Shown here: positions 10,284-18,730 of the stretch, piece by piece | How the letters are laid out: each line of letters begins with the position of its first letter | Numbering within the stretch: position 1 is the stretch's first letter | From: Sinorhizobium meliloti | GTDB lineage: Bacteria > Pseudomonadota > Alphaproteobacteria > Rhizobiales > Rhizobiaceae | Reading direction: 5' to 3' | Length of the DNA stretch: 64,000 nucleotides | Assembly (NCBI RefSeq): GCF_035610345.1 | Contig: NZ_CP141214.1 | Location: forward strand, 466,230 to 530,229 | The notes under the pieces: model-generated | The model's input: only the letters and a program-made list of their open reading frames with translations | The model's database searches: none | Told to the model about the DNA's origin: nothing | Position numbers and translations under genes: made by a program

Positions 10284-11036
10284 TCAATCAACCTCGCCGG
10301 ATTTTTCACTCGGGCGCCAGGTCGTCAGCGAGCGGTACCGCTTGATCCCGGTGACGAGATGGCGGCGCATGGCCTCCCGAGCCCGGTCCGGATCCCGTGC
10401 GAGGATCGCCTCGGCGATCTCGCGGTGTTCGAGGAGAATGGGCTCGTCCCGGCTCGGCAATGGATCCACGCCGCCCATGACCGTGCGAAACTTCACGCGC
10501 GGGATCATGCGGCGCCCGACATGCTCCAGAAAGGTGCGGAAGCGGGTGTTGTTGGTGGCCGTCGCTATAGCCATGTGAAACTGGAAATCGGCCTCATCCG
10601 TGGGCTTTCCTTCGGCGACGAGATGGGCAAAGCGCTCGACCTGGGTCTGGATTTCGGCCTCCTGCGCCGGGGAACTGCGCGCCGCCGCCAGGCCTGCCGC
10701 CTCAACTTCGATGCCGATGCGCAGTTCGAGCTCCTCGATGATATCGGAAATCTTGTCGGTCTCGCCGGTGAAAAGCCTGAGGCCCGGGTCGCTCTGCCGC
10801 GGCCCTATCACGAAGACGCCCGACCCCTGCCGCGACTCCACCAGGCCATCGGCCCTAAGCGCCGCGATCGCCTCCCTCACCACCGTCCGACTGAAGCCGA
10901 ACTTGTCGATCAAAGCCGGCTCGGTCGGCAACTTGTCGCCCGGCGCATAGTATCCCGCCTCGATCTGCGCCTTTATGGCGTCTGCCACCTGCGAGGACAG
11001 CGACGGGCGAGCGCCTCCCTTTTTCGTACTCGGCAT
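10284..11036 (-). CDS. GntR family regulator, FadR/FCD type
   Basis: This transcription regulator (about 250 aa) has an N-terminal winged helix-turn-helix (LPTEPALIDKFGFSRTVVREAIAALRADGLVESRQGSG) and a C-terminal all-helical FCD ligand domain containing the metal/ligand residues typical of the group (FHMAIATATNN and a later EHREIAEAIL histidine). It precedes kdgD and the transporter genes on the same strand, so it probably controls its own operon in response to a sugar acid. Two palindromic sites, before kdgD and before this gene, support this. The start is uncertain: ATGs at 11057, 11048 and 11036 are all in frame and none has a strong ribosome site. 11036 (MPSTKKG) fits the family best. Confidence 0.85.
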   Translation of the reverse strand: MPSTKKGGARPSLSSQVADAIKAQIEAGYYAPGDKLPTEPALIDKFGFSRTVVREAIAALRADGLVESRQGSGVFVIGPRQSDPGLRLFTGETDKISDIIEELELRIGIEVEAAGLAAARSSPAQEAEIQTQVERFAHLVAEGKPTDEADFQFHMAIATATNNTRFRTFLEHVGRRMIPRVKFRTVMGGVDPLPSRDEPILLEHREIAEAILARDPDRAREAMRRHLVTGIKRYRSLTTWRPSEKSGEVD

Positions 11037-11063
11037 GAATATTCCCATACCCCGCATCTAAAA

Positions 11064-11074
11064 TCATCATATGA
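11064..11074. promoter_or_regulatory. Putative GntR operator upstream of the regulator gene
   Basis: TCATCATATGA, containing the palindrome TCATATGA, is repeated before kdgD in the opposite orientation. It lies 7-38 bp upstream of the possible start codons, which suits autoregulation. Confidence 0.45.
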
Positions 11075-11299
11075 CTACGACTGTTAGTTGTCGCAGACAT
11101 CTTATGGGATTATCGAGCGGCGGTACAGCAGATTTCTAACCGGTTACGCGCGGACGAGATGCAGCAAGCCTGAAACGAATTCGGATAAGGGGCGACAGCA
11201 AGCATGTTCCGGAACATTTCGCCTCGTGCAACGTTCGATAGAGTTGGCCCGCACCTGAGGAGCCAAGACTGACGCCGGGCGGGCTTCAAGGAGGAAGCC

Positions 11300-12172
11300 A
11301 TGATCCGTGCACTGCCATCAATTTTCCTTCCGCGCCGCCGCCTTTTGCAGCTTGGCCTCGGGGCGACGCTCGTTTCAACCGCAGGCTTCCCCTCGATATC
11401 GCAGGCTGACGAGCCGAGTGACGTCGAGGACGAGGACATATTCCAATTTGCGCTCAACCTCGAATACATGGAAGCTGAGTACTATCTGCGTGGCACGACT
11501 GGCAAAGGCATCGATGAATCCGATGCAGGTTCTGACGCCGGCCCGGTGACCGGCGGCAAGCAAGTCTCCTTCGCTACCCCTGCGATTGGCGCGTTCATGC
11601 GGGAGGTTGCGGAAAACGAACTTGCACACGTCAAATTCTATCGCAAGACGCTCGCAGATCAGGCTGTGCCGAGGCCGGCCATTGATTTCGACGCCGGCTT
11701 TGCCGCGGTCGCGAAAGCGGCAGGGCTCGGCGAGGACTTTGATCCGTTCGGTAATGAGACGAACTTCGTGCTCGGCGGCATGCTATTCGAAGATGTTGGC
11801 GTTACCGCCTATGCCGGAGCAGCCACCGTCCTCAAGAACAAGGACTTTCTCGCCGCCGCCGCCGGCATCCTGGCAGTCGAGGCCTATCACATGGGCATGG
11901 CGCGATCCACCCTTTACCGGAAGGGCGAAGAAGCCTGGAAGGCCGCGCAAGCGGTATCCGACGCACGGGATAAAATTGATGGCGCGGAAGACAAGGATCA
12001 GGGCATTCAGATGGATGGCAAGGCCAACATCGTTCCCTCGACGCCGGATGCGATCGCGTTCACCCGGACCCCGCAAGAGGTGCTACGCATCGTTTATCTC
12101 TCCGACAAGGAAGGCGTCAGCAAGGGTGGCTTTTACCCCAATGGAATGAACGGCAAGATAAAGAGCACCTGA
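11300..12172 (+). CDS. Exported ferritin-like domain protein (PCC13-62/desiccation-related type)
   Basis: This 290-aa protein starts after a GGAGGA site and carries a twin-arginine-like signal (RRRLLQLGLGATLVSTAG), so it is probably exported folded. The mature part has the ferritin-like four-helix pattern with paired carboxylate/histidine positions (LNLEYMEAEYYLRG; ENELAHVKFYRKTL; GILAVEAYHMGMARSTLY), as in proteins related to plant desiccation protein PCC13-62. The exact function of that family is unknown. The gene stands alone between two divergent/convergent operons; no partner is evident. It may have a role in stress or metal/oxidant handling, but nothing in the sequence proves it. Confidence 0.8.
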   Translation: MIRALPSIFLPRRRLLQLGLGATLVSTAGFPSISQADEPSDVEDEDIFQFALNLEYMEAEYYLRGTTGKGIDESDAGSDAGPVTGGKQVSFATPAIGAFMREVAENELAHVKFYRKTLADQAVPRPAIDFDAGFAAVAKAAGLGEDFDPFGNETNFVLGGMLFEDVGVTAYAGAATVLKNKDFLAAAAGILAVEAYHMGMARSTLYRKGEEAWKAAQAVSDARDKIDGAEDKDQGIQMDGKANIVPSTPDAIAFTRTPQEVLRIVYLSDKEGVSKGGFYPNGMNGKIKST

Positions 12173-12236
12173 ATCGGTAGCATTTGTCTGTGTGTGACGC
12201 CGAACTCCCGGACGCTGCGCGCGCGTTGTCGCCAAC

Positions 12237-12335
12237 GGCGCCGAAGCGTGCATCGCATACGAGGTCAAACGGCACTTGGAAGCCAGAGAGTTGGTCGAGG
12301 TGATTGCCCGGCCATCGACGTTACACACTCTTCCT
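12237..12335 (+). pseudogene. Possible C-terminal remnant of a LysR-type regulator
   Basis: In the plus frame from 12237 the translation GAEACIAYEVKRHLEAREL continues as VEVIARPSTLH before drifting into unrelated sequence and a stop. It resembles the region near the C-terminus of LysR effector domains (typically GLGIAxLxxxxVxxxLASGELVxVL). There is no start and no DNA-binding domain. The match is short and weak. Confidence 0.22.
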
Positions 12336-12344
12336 GGAAGTGCT

Positions 12345-13100
12345 CTATGCCACGGCCTGCGCACCCGTTAGTTCAACGAGCGAGCCGCACATGAAGGCGG
12401 CCTCGTCGGATGCGAGGAAAGCGACGAGGGCTGCCACTTCTTCCGGTTTTCCGATTCGCCCGAAGGGAACGAGTTTGTCGAGGTCGGCAATGGTTCGTCC
12501 TGATCGCTTCACGCCCGCTTCGAGCATCGGCGTGTGGATCTCGCCGGGGCACACGGCGTTGACGCGGATCTTATGCGGAGCATAGTCCCGGGCCAGATTC
12601 TGCGTGAACGCCGCGACCGCCGCTTTGGTCGTGTTGTAGGCGATGTGATCTGGTGCCGGGTAAAGGCCCCATTGCGAGGCGGTGTTGACGATCGCGCCGC
12701 CGCCGGCATCGATCATGTGCGGGATGGTTGCGCGGCATAGGTGGAACATCGAATCGAGGTTTACCGCGAAGCTCGCATTCCAGTCGTCGTCCGTGAGCGA
12801 CAGGAGGTTGCCGCGCCGGTTGATGCCCGCGTTGTTGACGAGAATGTCGATGCGCTTCCTCTGATCGAAAGCCTGAGCAATGAGGCTGAAGCATGGCTCC
12901 TTCCGGGCGATGTCGGCGGCGATTGCGATCGCGGAGCCGCCCGCCGCCACGATCTCCGCCGCGACGTCGTCCGCCGCATCGGCGTTTACGTCGGAGACGA
13001 CGACCAATGCGCCTTCGTCCGATAGCCTGCGCGAGACCGCAGAGCCAATGCCGCCGCCTCCGCCCGTGACAATGGCGACTTTGCCTTGGAACCTCTTCAT
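12345..13100 (-). CDS. Short-chain dehydrogenase/reductase (SDR)
   Basis: This classical SDR (251 aa) has the NAD(P)-binding TGGGGGIG motif, the NNAG motif and the catalytic Ser (NTASQWG) with Tyr-x3-Lys (YNTTK). An AGGAG site precedes the ATG. It lies 19 bp downstream of a second SDR gene and is the last gene of the hydroxyproline operon. The known 4-hydroxyproline route needs no SDR, so the substrate is uncertain. An acidic residue after beta-2 (SDVNADAAD) suggests NAD preference. Confidence 0.88.
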   Translation of the reverse strand: MKRFQGKVAIVTGGGGGIGSAVSRRLSDEGALVVVSDVNADAADDVAAEIVAAGGSAIAIAADIARKEPCFSLIAQAFDQRKRIDILVNNAGINRRGNLLSLTDDDWNASFAVNLDSMFHLCRATIPHMIDAGGGAIVNTASQWGLYPAPDHIAYNTTKAAVAAFTQNLARDYAPHKIRVNAVCPGEIHTPMLEAGVKRSGRTIADLDKLVPFGRIGKPEEVAALVAFLASDEAAFMCGSLVELTGAQAVA

Positions 13101-13119
13101 GCCCAGCTCCTAAACTCTC

Positions 13120-13890
13120 TTATCGGATGTAGCTGCCGCCGTTGACGTCGAGCGTCGCCCCATTCAGCGACGATTGCGACGGGCGCAACAGGAATGCGAC
13201 CAGTTCGGCCACTTCGGTCGGTTCCGCCATTTCGCCGATTGGAATGTCGGCGACCACCGCCTGCTTGCCGTACTGGGCGACGAAATCCTCGGCCATGCCG
13301 GTACGCACCCAGCCGGGAGCGACGGCGATGGCGACGACGCCGTCCCGGCCGAAACTGCGGGCAATCGACTTTGTGAGGTTCACGAGTGCCGCTTTCGTGG
13401 CGCCATATGGCATGGCGTCGGCGGCGTAGCCGCGCTGACCCGCCCGGCTCGCCATGCTGATGATCCGGCCGCCCCCATTCGCCTTGAAATGCCTGAGCGC
13501 CTCCTTGCAGAGATCTGCGGCTGCGAAGAAGTTCACCTGAAACTCCCTTTGCCAGGCCGCCTTCCAGGCTGTGGGATCGGCGTCGATCGATATCTCGGTG
13601 CGGATGCCCGCATTGTTGATCAGGGCGTGTATTCGCCCGACCGCCTCTTCGGCCTTGCGCCAAAGTTCGAAAGGGCCTTGGGAATGGGACAGGTCAGCCT
13701 GGAGGATGATGCCGCGCCCGGAAATGCGGGCAAGAAGCGCCTCGGCGGCGGCTTTGTCTTTACCGTAGTGGATCAACGGCCGGGCGCCTTCGGCAGCGAG
13801 GCGTTCGACGATCGATGCGCCAATGCCACCGGAGGCTCCGGTCACGAGCACTCTCTGGCCGTCGAGCGACTCCGGTTCGTCGGCCATCAT
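13120..13890 (-). CDS. Short-chain dehydrogenase/reductase (SDR)
   Basis: This SDR (256 aa) has the cofactor motif TGASGGIG, NNAG, and the catalytic Ser plus YGATK motif. Its start ATG at 13890 overlaps the stop of the epimerase gene (ATGA) and is preceded by GGAGGAAG, so it is translationally coupled to hydroxyproline epimerase. That coupling implies a role connected with the substrate or a stereoisomer of it. It is more distantly related to the adjacent SDR than a recent tandem duplicate would be. Confidence 0.87.
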   Translation of the reverse strand: MMADEPESLDGQRVLVTGASGGIGASIVERLAAEGARPLIHYGKDKAAAEALLARISGRGIILQADLSHSQGPFELWRKAEEAVGRIHALINNAGIRTEISIDADPTAWKAAWQREFQVNFFAAADLCKEALRHFKANGGGRIISMASRAGQRGYAADAMPYGATKAALVNLTKSIARSFGRDGVVAIAVAPGWVRTGMAEDFVAQYGKQAVVADIPIGEMAEPTEVAELVAFLLRPSQSSLNGATLDVNGGSYIR

Positions 13891-14948
13891 TCTTCCTCCG
13901 TCAGCAAGTGAACCTGTGGTCCCCAACTGTCAGAGAGTGCAAAACCATTCTTGAAGGGGTCCTCATCGGAAATACGGAGCTGTTCGCGACCGTAGACCCA
14001 GCCGCGCCCCGTGATCCGGGGCAGCACCGCGGGATGCCCGCCCACTTCCGTGATGCCGATCGCTTCCGCAACAAATTCGCCGCCGATGATCGAGCGGGAC
14101 GTCCGCCGGTCTCCCACGACAACTTCACCGCGCGCATAGAGCGTCGCAAGGTTTGCCGAGCTTCCCGTGCCGCACGGCGACCGGTCGACGCGGCCCGGTT
14201 TAAGTGTCGTACATGTGCGAACCACCCCGTCAGGCTCATGGCCGCGGAACATCACATAGGCGATCTCATCGACCCCGGGGAGATCCGGATGTTTTACTTT
14301 CACCTGCTCGGCAAGCAACGACTTCAGCTCGATGCCCGCCTCGGCCAGATAGCGCGCATTGGCCGGTGCGATATCGCTGCCGATTTGGTCGACATCGACG
14401 ATCGCGTAATAGACGCCTCCGAAAGCCACATCGACTTTGATGCGGCCCCAGCGCGGCGTCTCTATGTCCCGGTCCAACGCTTCCGCGAAACCTGGCACAT
14501 TGTCGAGGCTGACCGAGAGGCAGCGCCCTTGGAAGCAATCGGCTCGTGCGACGATCAATCCCGCAGGCGTGTCGAGCCGGACGATCGTTTCGGGTTCGCG
14601 CATCGCAACCCGTCCGCTTTCAAGCAGTGCGGTCACGACGCAGATGCAATTGCTGCCGGACATGGGGTGAGCGCGGTCGGCCTGCAGCACGATGAAGCCC
14701 GCATCGGCGTCGGGCCGCGTCGGCGCGACGAGCAGATTGACCGACATGGCAACGCCGGCGCGCGGCTCGAAGGTCACGAAGCGGCGGAGGCTGTCGTCCA
14801 CCATGTTGATGTGGTTCATTTTGTCGAGCATGGTCGCGCCCGGGATTTCCGGCGCACCGCCCACGATCACCTTGCCGATCTCGCCCTGGCAATGAACCAG
14901 AAGCAGGTCGAGCGAGTGGTCCCAATCCATCGAAATATTGCCGGTCAT
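13887..14948 (-). CDS. hypRE: 4-hydroxyproline 2-epimerase, proline-racemase family (Ser/Cys type)
   Basis: This 353-aa enzyme of the proline racemase superfamily is expected to interconvert trans-4-hydroxy-L-proline and cis-4-hydroxy-D-proline in the cytoplasm. The second catalytic cysteine lies in DRSPCGTG (C259). At the first catalytic position (usually MCGHG) the sequence is MSGSN, so the pair is Ser97/Cys259. Ser/Cys members are known in this superfamily and have been assigned to hydroxyproline epimerisation. The start at 14948 overlaps the stop of the aldehyde dehydrogenase gene by 4 nt. The longer frame upstream is shadow. The neighbouring dehydrogenase, deaminase and semialdehyde dehydrogenase complete the pathway. 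A trans-3-hydroxyproline dehydratase is less likely because that type has Cys/Thr. Confidence 0.85.
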   Translation of the reverse strand: MTGNISMDWDHSLDLLLVHCQGEIGKVIVGGAPEIPGATMLDKMNHINMVDDSLRRFVTFEPRAGVAMSVNLLVAPTRPDADAGFIVLQADRAHPMSGSNCICVVTALLESGRVAMREPETIVRLDTPAGLIVARADCFQGRCLSVSLDNVPGFAEALDRDIETPRWGRIKVDVAFGGVYYAIVDVDQIGSDIAPANARYLAEAGIELKSLLAEQVKVKHPDLPGVDEIAYVMFRGHEPDGVVRTCTTLKPGRVDRSPCGTGSSANLATLYARGEVVVGDRRTSRSIIGGEFVAEAIGITEVGGHPAVLPRITGRGWVYGREQLRISDEDPFKNGFALSDSWGPQVHLLTEEE

Positions 14949-16420
14949 TTGATGTACCAACCCCATTTCTCGCCAGCGGCAAAGCGGGTGATCTGCTTCG
15001 TCTCGAGATAGTTTTCGAGACCCCAGCGGCCGAGCTCGCGGCCGATGCCCGACTCCTTGTAACCGCCCCAGGGCGCTTCGGTGAAGGTCGGCTGCGAACA
15101 GTTGATCCAGACGATGCCAGCGCGGAAGGCGGCGGCGACCCGTTCGGCGCGGACATCGTCCTTCGACATGACAGCCGCAGCGAGGCCGAAGCGGGAATCG
15201 TTTGCAAGCTCGATTGCTTCGTCTTCCGTCGAGAACGGGCGGATGCAGAGGACCGGCCCGAAAATCTCCTCGCGCCACGCGTCGCTCTCCAAGGGCACGT
15301 TGGTCAGGATCGTCGGCTCGAGATAGTAACCCCTATCGAAACCTTCAGGGCGCTTGCCGCCGCATGCGATGGTCGCGCCGGCCGCTTTCGCCGCCTCGAT
15401 CGCCCTGAGCACCTGCTCGTACTGGCGCCTGGAGACGAGCGGCCCGAGCAGTACGCCTTCCTCGAGACCGTTGCCGATCATTATCTTTTTCGTCTCCTCG
15501 ATCAGATGCGACAGCAGGCGATCATAGATCCGCTCCTGCACGAGGACGCGCGACGTGGCCGAGCAGACCTGACCCTGGTTCCAGAAGATCCCGAACATGA
15601 TCCATTCGACCGCCTCGTCGATATCGGCATCGTCGAAAACGACGAAAGGCGACTTGCCGCCAAGTTCCAGACTCACCCGCTTAATGTCGCGAGCCGCAGC
15701 AGCCATGATTTTCGAACCGACCGGACCGGAGCCGGTGAAGGCCAGCTTGTCGACCCCCTTGTGGTCGATGAGCGCCTGCCCGGCAACGGAGCCTGCCCCT
15801 GTCACGATGTTGAGGACCCCCGGCGGCAAGCCCGCCTCGTCGGCCACCGCCGCGAGTTCGAGTGCGGTAAGAGACGTAACCTCCGCCGGTTTCAGCACGA
15901 CCGTGCAGCCGGCGGCGAGCGCCGGCGCAACCTTCCAGGCGGCCATCAGAAGCGGGTAGTTCCAGGGGATAATGGCGCCGGCAACGCCGATCGGCTCCCT
16001 GACGGCCCTCGACGTGAACCGGACATCGGCGAGCGCGATCGGCTCCTCCGGATCATTGTCGAGCTGTTCGGCAAGTCCGGCGTAGAAATCGAAGCAGCCC
16101 GCAGCATCGGCGACGTCCCAGTCCGCTTCAGGAAGCGGCTTGCCGTTGTCGATCACCTCCAGCCTCGCGATCTCCCCCTGCCGTGCCCGGATGCCGTCGG
16201 CGATCGCCCGGAGGTAGCGCGCGCGCTCTCGGCCGGAAAGTTTCGGCCAGCCGTCCTTGTCGAAAGCACGGCGTGCCGCCGTGACGGCAATGTCCACATC
16301 CTCGGCGCTCGCTGCGGCAGCCTTGTGAATGACCTCTTCCGTGGCCGGATTGACGATCTCGAAAGTTCCGCCTTTGACCGGTGCCACCCATTTTCCGTCG
16401 ATAAAGAGTCCGCTGCGCAT
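14945..16420 (-). CDS. hypS: Aldehyde dehydrogenase, probably alpha-ketoglutarate semialdehyde dehydrogenase
   Basis: This NAD(P)-dependent aldehyde dehydrogenase (about 491 aa) has the usual active-site Glu (LELGGKSP) and Cys (NQGQVCSATS), and the PWNYPLLMAAWKVAPALAAG block. By sequence it resembles the betaine-aldehyde/ALDH9 group. By context (epimerase, D-amino-acid dehydrogenase, DapA-type deaminase) the expected job is oxidising alpha-ketoglutarate semialdehyde to alpha-ketoglutarate, the last hydroxyproline step. The ATG at 16420 has GGAG six bases upstream; an ATG at 16432 is an alternative. It could also serve the KdgD pathway encoded at 9318-10223, which gives the same semialdehyde. 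Confidence 0.86.
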   Translation of the reverse strand: MRSGLFIDGKWVAPVKGGTFEIVNPATEEVIHKAAAASAEDVDIAVTAARRAFDKDGWPKLSGRERARYLRAIADGIRARQGEIARLEVIDNGKPLPEADWDVADAAGCFDFYAGLAEQLDNDPEEPIALADVRFTSRAVREPIGVAGAIIPWNYPLLMAAWKVAPALAAGCTVVLKPAEVTSLTALELAAVADEAGLPPGVLNIVTGAGSVAGQALIDHKGVDKLAFTGSGPVGSKIMAAAARDIKRVSLELGGKSPFVVFDDADIDEAVEWIMFGIFWNQGQVCSATSRVLVQERIYDRLLSHLIEETKKIMIGNGLEEGVLLGPLVSRRQYEQVLRAIEAAKAAGATIACGGKRPEGFDRGYYLEPTILTNVPLESDAWREEIFGPVLCIRPFSTEDEAIELANDSRFGLAAAVMSKDDVRAERVAAAFRAGIVWINCSQPTFTEAPWGGYKESGIGRELGRWGLENYLETKQITRFAAGEKWGWYIK

Positions 16421-16459
16421 TCTTCGCTCCATTCGTTCTGGTCGCCGCCCGTTCTGAAA

Positions 16460-17695
16460 TCAGAACCGGTTCACGCGGTATGGTTTGATGTCGATCGGGA
16501 GTTGGGCGCCCGTGACGAGGTCGGCGATGAGCCGCGCGGTCGTCGCCGCATAGGTGAGCCCCAGATGCCCGTGACCCGTGGCGTAGAAGATGCCGGGATG
16601 CTTCGCCGAAGGGCCGATGATGGGCACCGTGTCGGGGAGCGCCGGCCGATGGCCCATCCACTCCGTGGCCTTCTCAGGTCGCAAATCCGGCAGGGCGTCC
16701 TGCGCCCGCCTGACGAGCACCTTTGCCCGCCGATAGTCCGGAGCGGCGTCGAGGCCCGCCATCTCCACCGTGCCGCCGACGCGGATGCCGCCGGCCGTCG
16801 GAGTGACCATGAATGCACGCGCCGGCCAGATCACCGAGTGGCGCATCGAAATGCCTGAAGCCATGATCTGGGTGTGGTATCCGCGTTCGGTTTCGAGCGG
16901 AATCGGCTCACCGAGAAGTCGAGACAGCCTGCCTGTATAGGCGCCGGCGCAAAGCACGATCGCAGATGCATCAAGCGAGCGACCCTCGTCGAGGCGCAGC
17001 CCTTTGACACCATCCGCATGCTTGAAGCCGAGGACCTCCGCTTGCTTGATCCTGCCGCCCAGCGACAGGAATTTCTCACTCAGTTTCACCACGAGCTTGT
17101 ACGGGTCGGCGACGGAACGATTGTCGGGAAAAAGAACCGCCTTCTCGATCTTCGACGTCAATGCGGGTTCAAGGTCGCGAATCCCGGACGCGTCCAGGAT
17201 TTCGTGACGAAAGCCGAAGCGTTCGAGAACCTGTATATGCTCCCGGTCCGCCCGAAACTCGGCTTCGTCCGCATAGAGGCTGAGGCAGCCCTCCTCCGTC
17301 AACATGTCCTCAAGATCCGCCCTTCTGAGGAGAGGCAGAAGATCTTCGTAGACGCGGCTGCACAGCACGGCCCCTGCCGCCTCCAGCTCCCTCACACGCG
17401 ACGGACGGCTCGCTTCGACAAACCGAAGAAACCAGGGCGCGAGCTTCGGCAGATAGGAGGGGCGGATGCGCACCGGTCCTTCCGGATCGACAAGCCATTT
17501 CGGCATCTTCGCCCAGACCGAAGGCCGCGAGGCGGGCATGAACTCCGTGATCGCGATCGAGGCCATATTGCCATAGGAGGCACCTTTGCCAGGCCCGTCG
17601 CGATCGACCAGCACCACGTTCAGTCCGCGGCGCTGAAGCTCGAAGGCGATGGTGACACCGATGATGCCGGCGCCGACGACTGCGATGGGAGACAC
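16460..17695 (-). CDS. hypO: FAD-dependent D-amino-acid (D-hydroxyproline) dehydrogenase
   Basis: This DadA-like flavoprotein (411 aa) has an N-terminal dinucleotide-binding motif (VVGAGIIG) and a C-terminal FAD-binding stretch (GIFYATGHGHLGLTYA). In the pathway it would oxidise cis-4-hydroxy-D-proline to 1-pyrroline-4-hydroxy-2-carboxylate, passing electrons to the membrane chain. The start is a GTG at 17695 with AGAGGA upstream. It sits between the deaminase and the aldehyde dehydrogenase genes in the operon. A general D-amino-acid dehydrogenase is possible, but linkage argues for the hydroxyproline role. Confidence 0.86.
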   Translation of the reverse strand: MSPIAVVGAGIIGVTIAFELQRRGLNVVLVDRDGPGKGASYGNMASIAITEFMPASRPSVWAKMPKWLVDPEGPVRIRPSYLPKLAPWFLRFVEASRPSRVRELEAAGAVLCSRVYEDLLPLLRRADLEDMLTEEGCLSLYADEAEFRADREHIQVLERFGFRHEILDASGIRDLEPALTSKIEKAVLFPDNRSVADPYKLVVKLSEKFLSLGGRIKQAEVLGFKHADGVKGLRLDEGRSLDASAIVLCAGAYTGRLSRLLGEPIPLETERGYHTQIMASGISMRHSVIWPARAFMVTPTAGGIRVGGTVEMAGLDAAPDYRRAKVLVRRAQDALPDLRPEKATEWMGHRPALPDTVPIIGPSAKHPGIFYATGHGHLGLTYAATTARLIADLVTGAQLPIDIKPYRVNRF

Positions 17696-17823
17696 GATCT
17701 ATCCTCTAATCCTGAGCGTGAGAACCGAAGAGCGACTTCCATTTCTCCCCCGGCTCTCAGGTCACGATGGTCTTTGAGACGCGGGATGCGGGCGGATAAC
17801 CGCACGCTTTTCGTCATCCCGCT

Positions 17824-18702
17824 CTAGCAGTTCAGGATCGGCTCCATCGCGGCGCGGAACTCGGCTTTTTCATCCTCGGTCAGAGGACCGAGCGGCGCGC
17901 GGCACTCACCCACGGGCAAACCCTGAAGTTCGCAACCATATTTGATCTTCTGGACGAACTTGCCACTTTCGAGGATGTTCATCGCCCGGAAGAGCGTCTT
18001 CATCTGCTGACGTGCCGTGTCCAGATCGCCGGATTTGAAGGTCCGGTCGAGGTCACAGCAGGCCTTGGCCATGCAGTTCGACGGTCCGCAGATCCAGCTC
18101 TCTGCTCCCCAGAACATGAAGTCGAGCGCGATGTCATCGGAGCCGGAAACCAGTTGAATGCGGCCGTCGTAGCGACTGGCGATGTCGATTGCGCGCTGCA
18201 GCACCCCGGAGCTTTCCTTGATGCCGATCACGCGCGGATTGTCGGCGAAGTGGTCCATCAGTTCGTAACCGATATCCGACCCATCCTTGGCCGGATAGGA
18301 ATAGAGGACCAGGTTTACGTCCACGGCACCGAGCACGGTTTCATAGTGCCCGATCAGTTCGGCTTGCGTAGGCCGGGTGTAGAACGGAGGAGCGAGCAGC
18401 ACAGTATCGTAGCCAATCTCTTTGGCGATCGCCGTCTGTTCTATGACCTCGCGGGTGGCCGACGCGTTGGTGCCGGCGATCAGAATTTCCCCCGGTCTGG
18501 CGAAATCCTTGACGAATTGCAGCACGTCGCGGCGCTCTTCAGTGGATTGGCTGAAATACTCGCCGGTCGAGCCGTTCGGAACCCAGCCTGTGACACCGGC
18601 GTCGCGCAGATGCGCCAGAAGCTTTTCAAAAGCCTTGAAGTCGATCCTGTTGTTCGCGTCGAACGGAGTGACGAGCGCGGGCATGACGCCAGACAGTTTC
18701 AT
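17824..18702 (-). CDS. hypD: DapA-family 1-pyrroline-4-hydroxy-2-carboxylate deaminase
   Basis: This 292-aa member of the DapA/N-acetylneuraminate lyase family has the Schiff-base lysine in IGIKESSG (K162), the conserved tyrosine in LVLYSYP (Y134) and the GSTGEYFS phosphate/carboxylate loop. In the hydroxyproline pathway the enzyme converts 1-pyrroline-4-hydroxy-2-carboxylate to alpha-ketoglutarate semialdehyde and ammonia. It lies 28 bp downstream of the permease genes and 128 bp before the D-amino-acid dehydrogenase. Function is assigned by the full pathway context; sequence alone gives only the family. Confidence 0.84.
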   Translation of the reverse strand: MKLSGVMPALVTPFDANNRIDFKAFEKLLAHLRDAGVTGWVPNGSTGEYFSQSTEERRDVLQFVKDFARPGEILIAGTNASATREVIEQTAIAKEIGYDTVLLAPPFYTRPTQAELIGHYETVLGAVDVNLVLYSYPAKDGSDIGYELMDHFADNPRVIGIKESSGVLQRAIDIASRYDGRIQLVSGSDDIALDFMFWGAESWICGPSNCMAKACCDLDRTFKSGDLDTARQQMKTLFRAMNILESGKFVQKIKYGCELQGLPVGECRAPLGPLTEDEKAEFRAAMEPILNC

Positions 18703-18730
18703 GGAATATCTCCTTTAGAAAGAATTCGGT

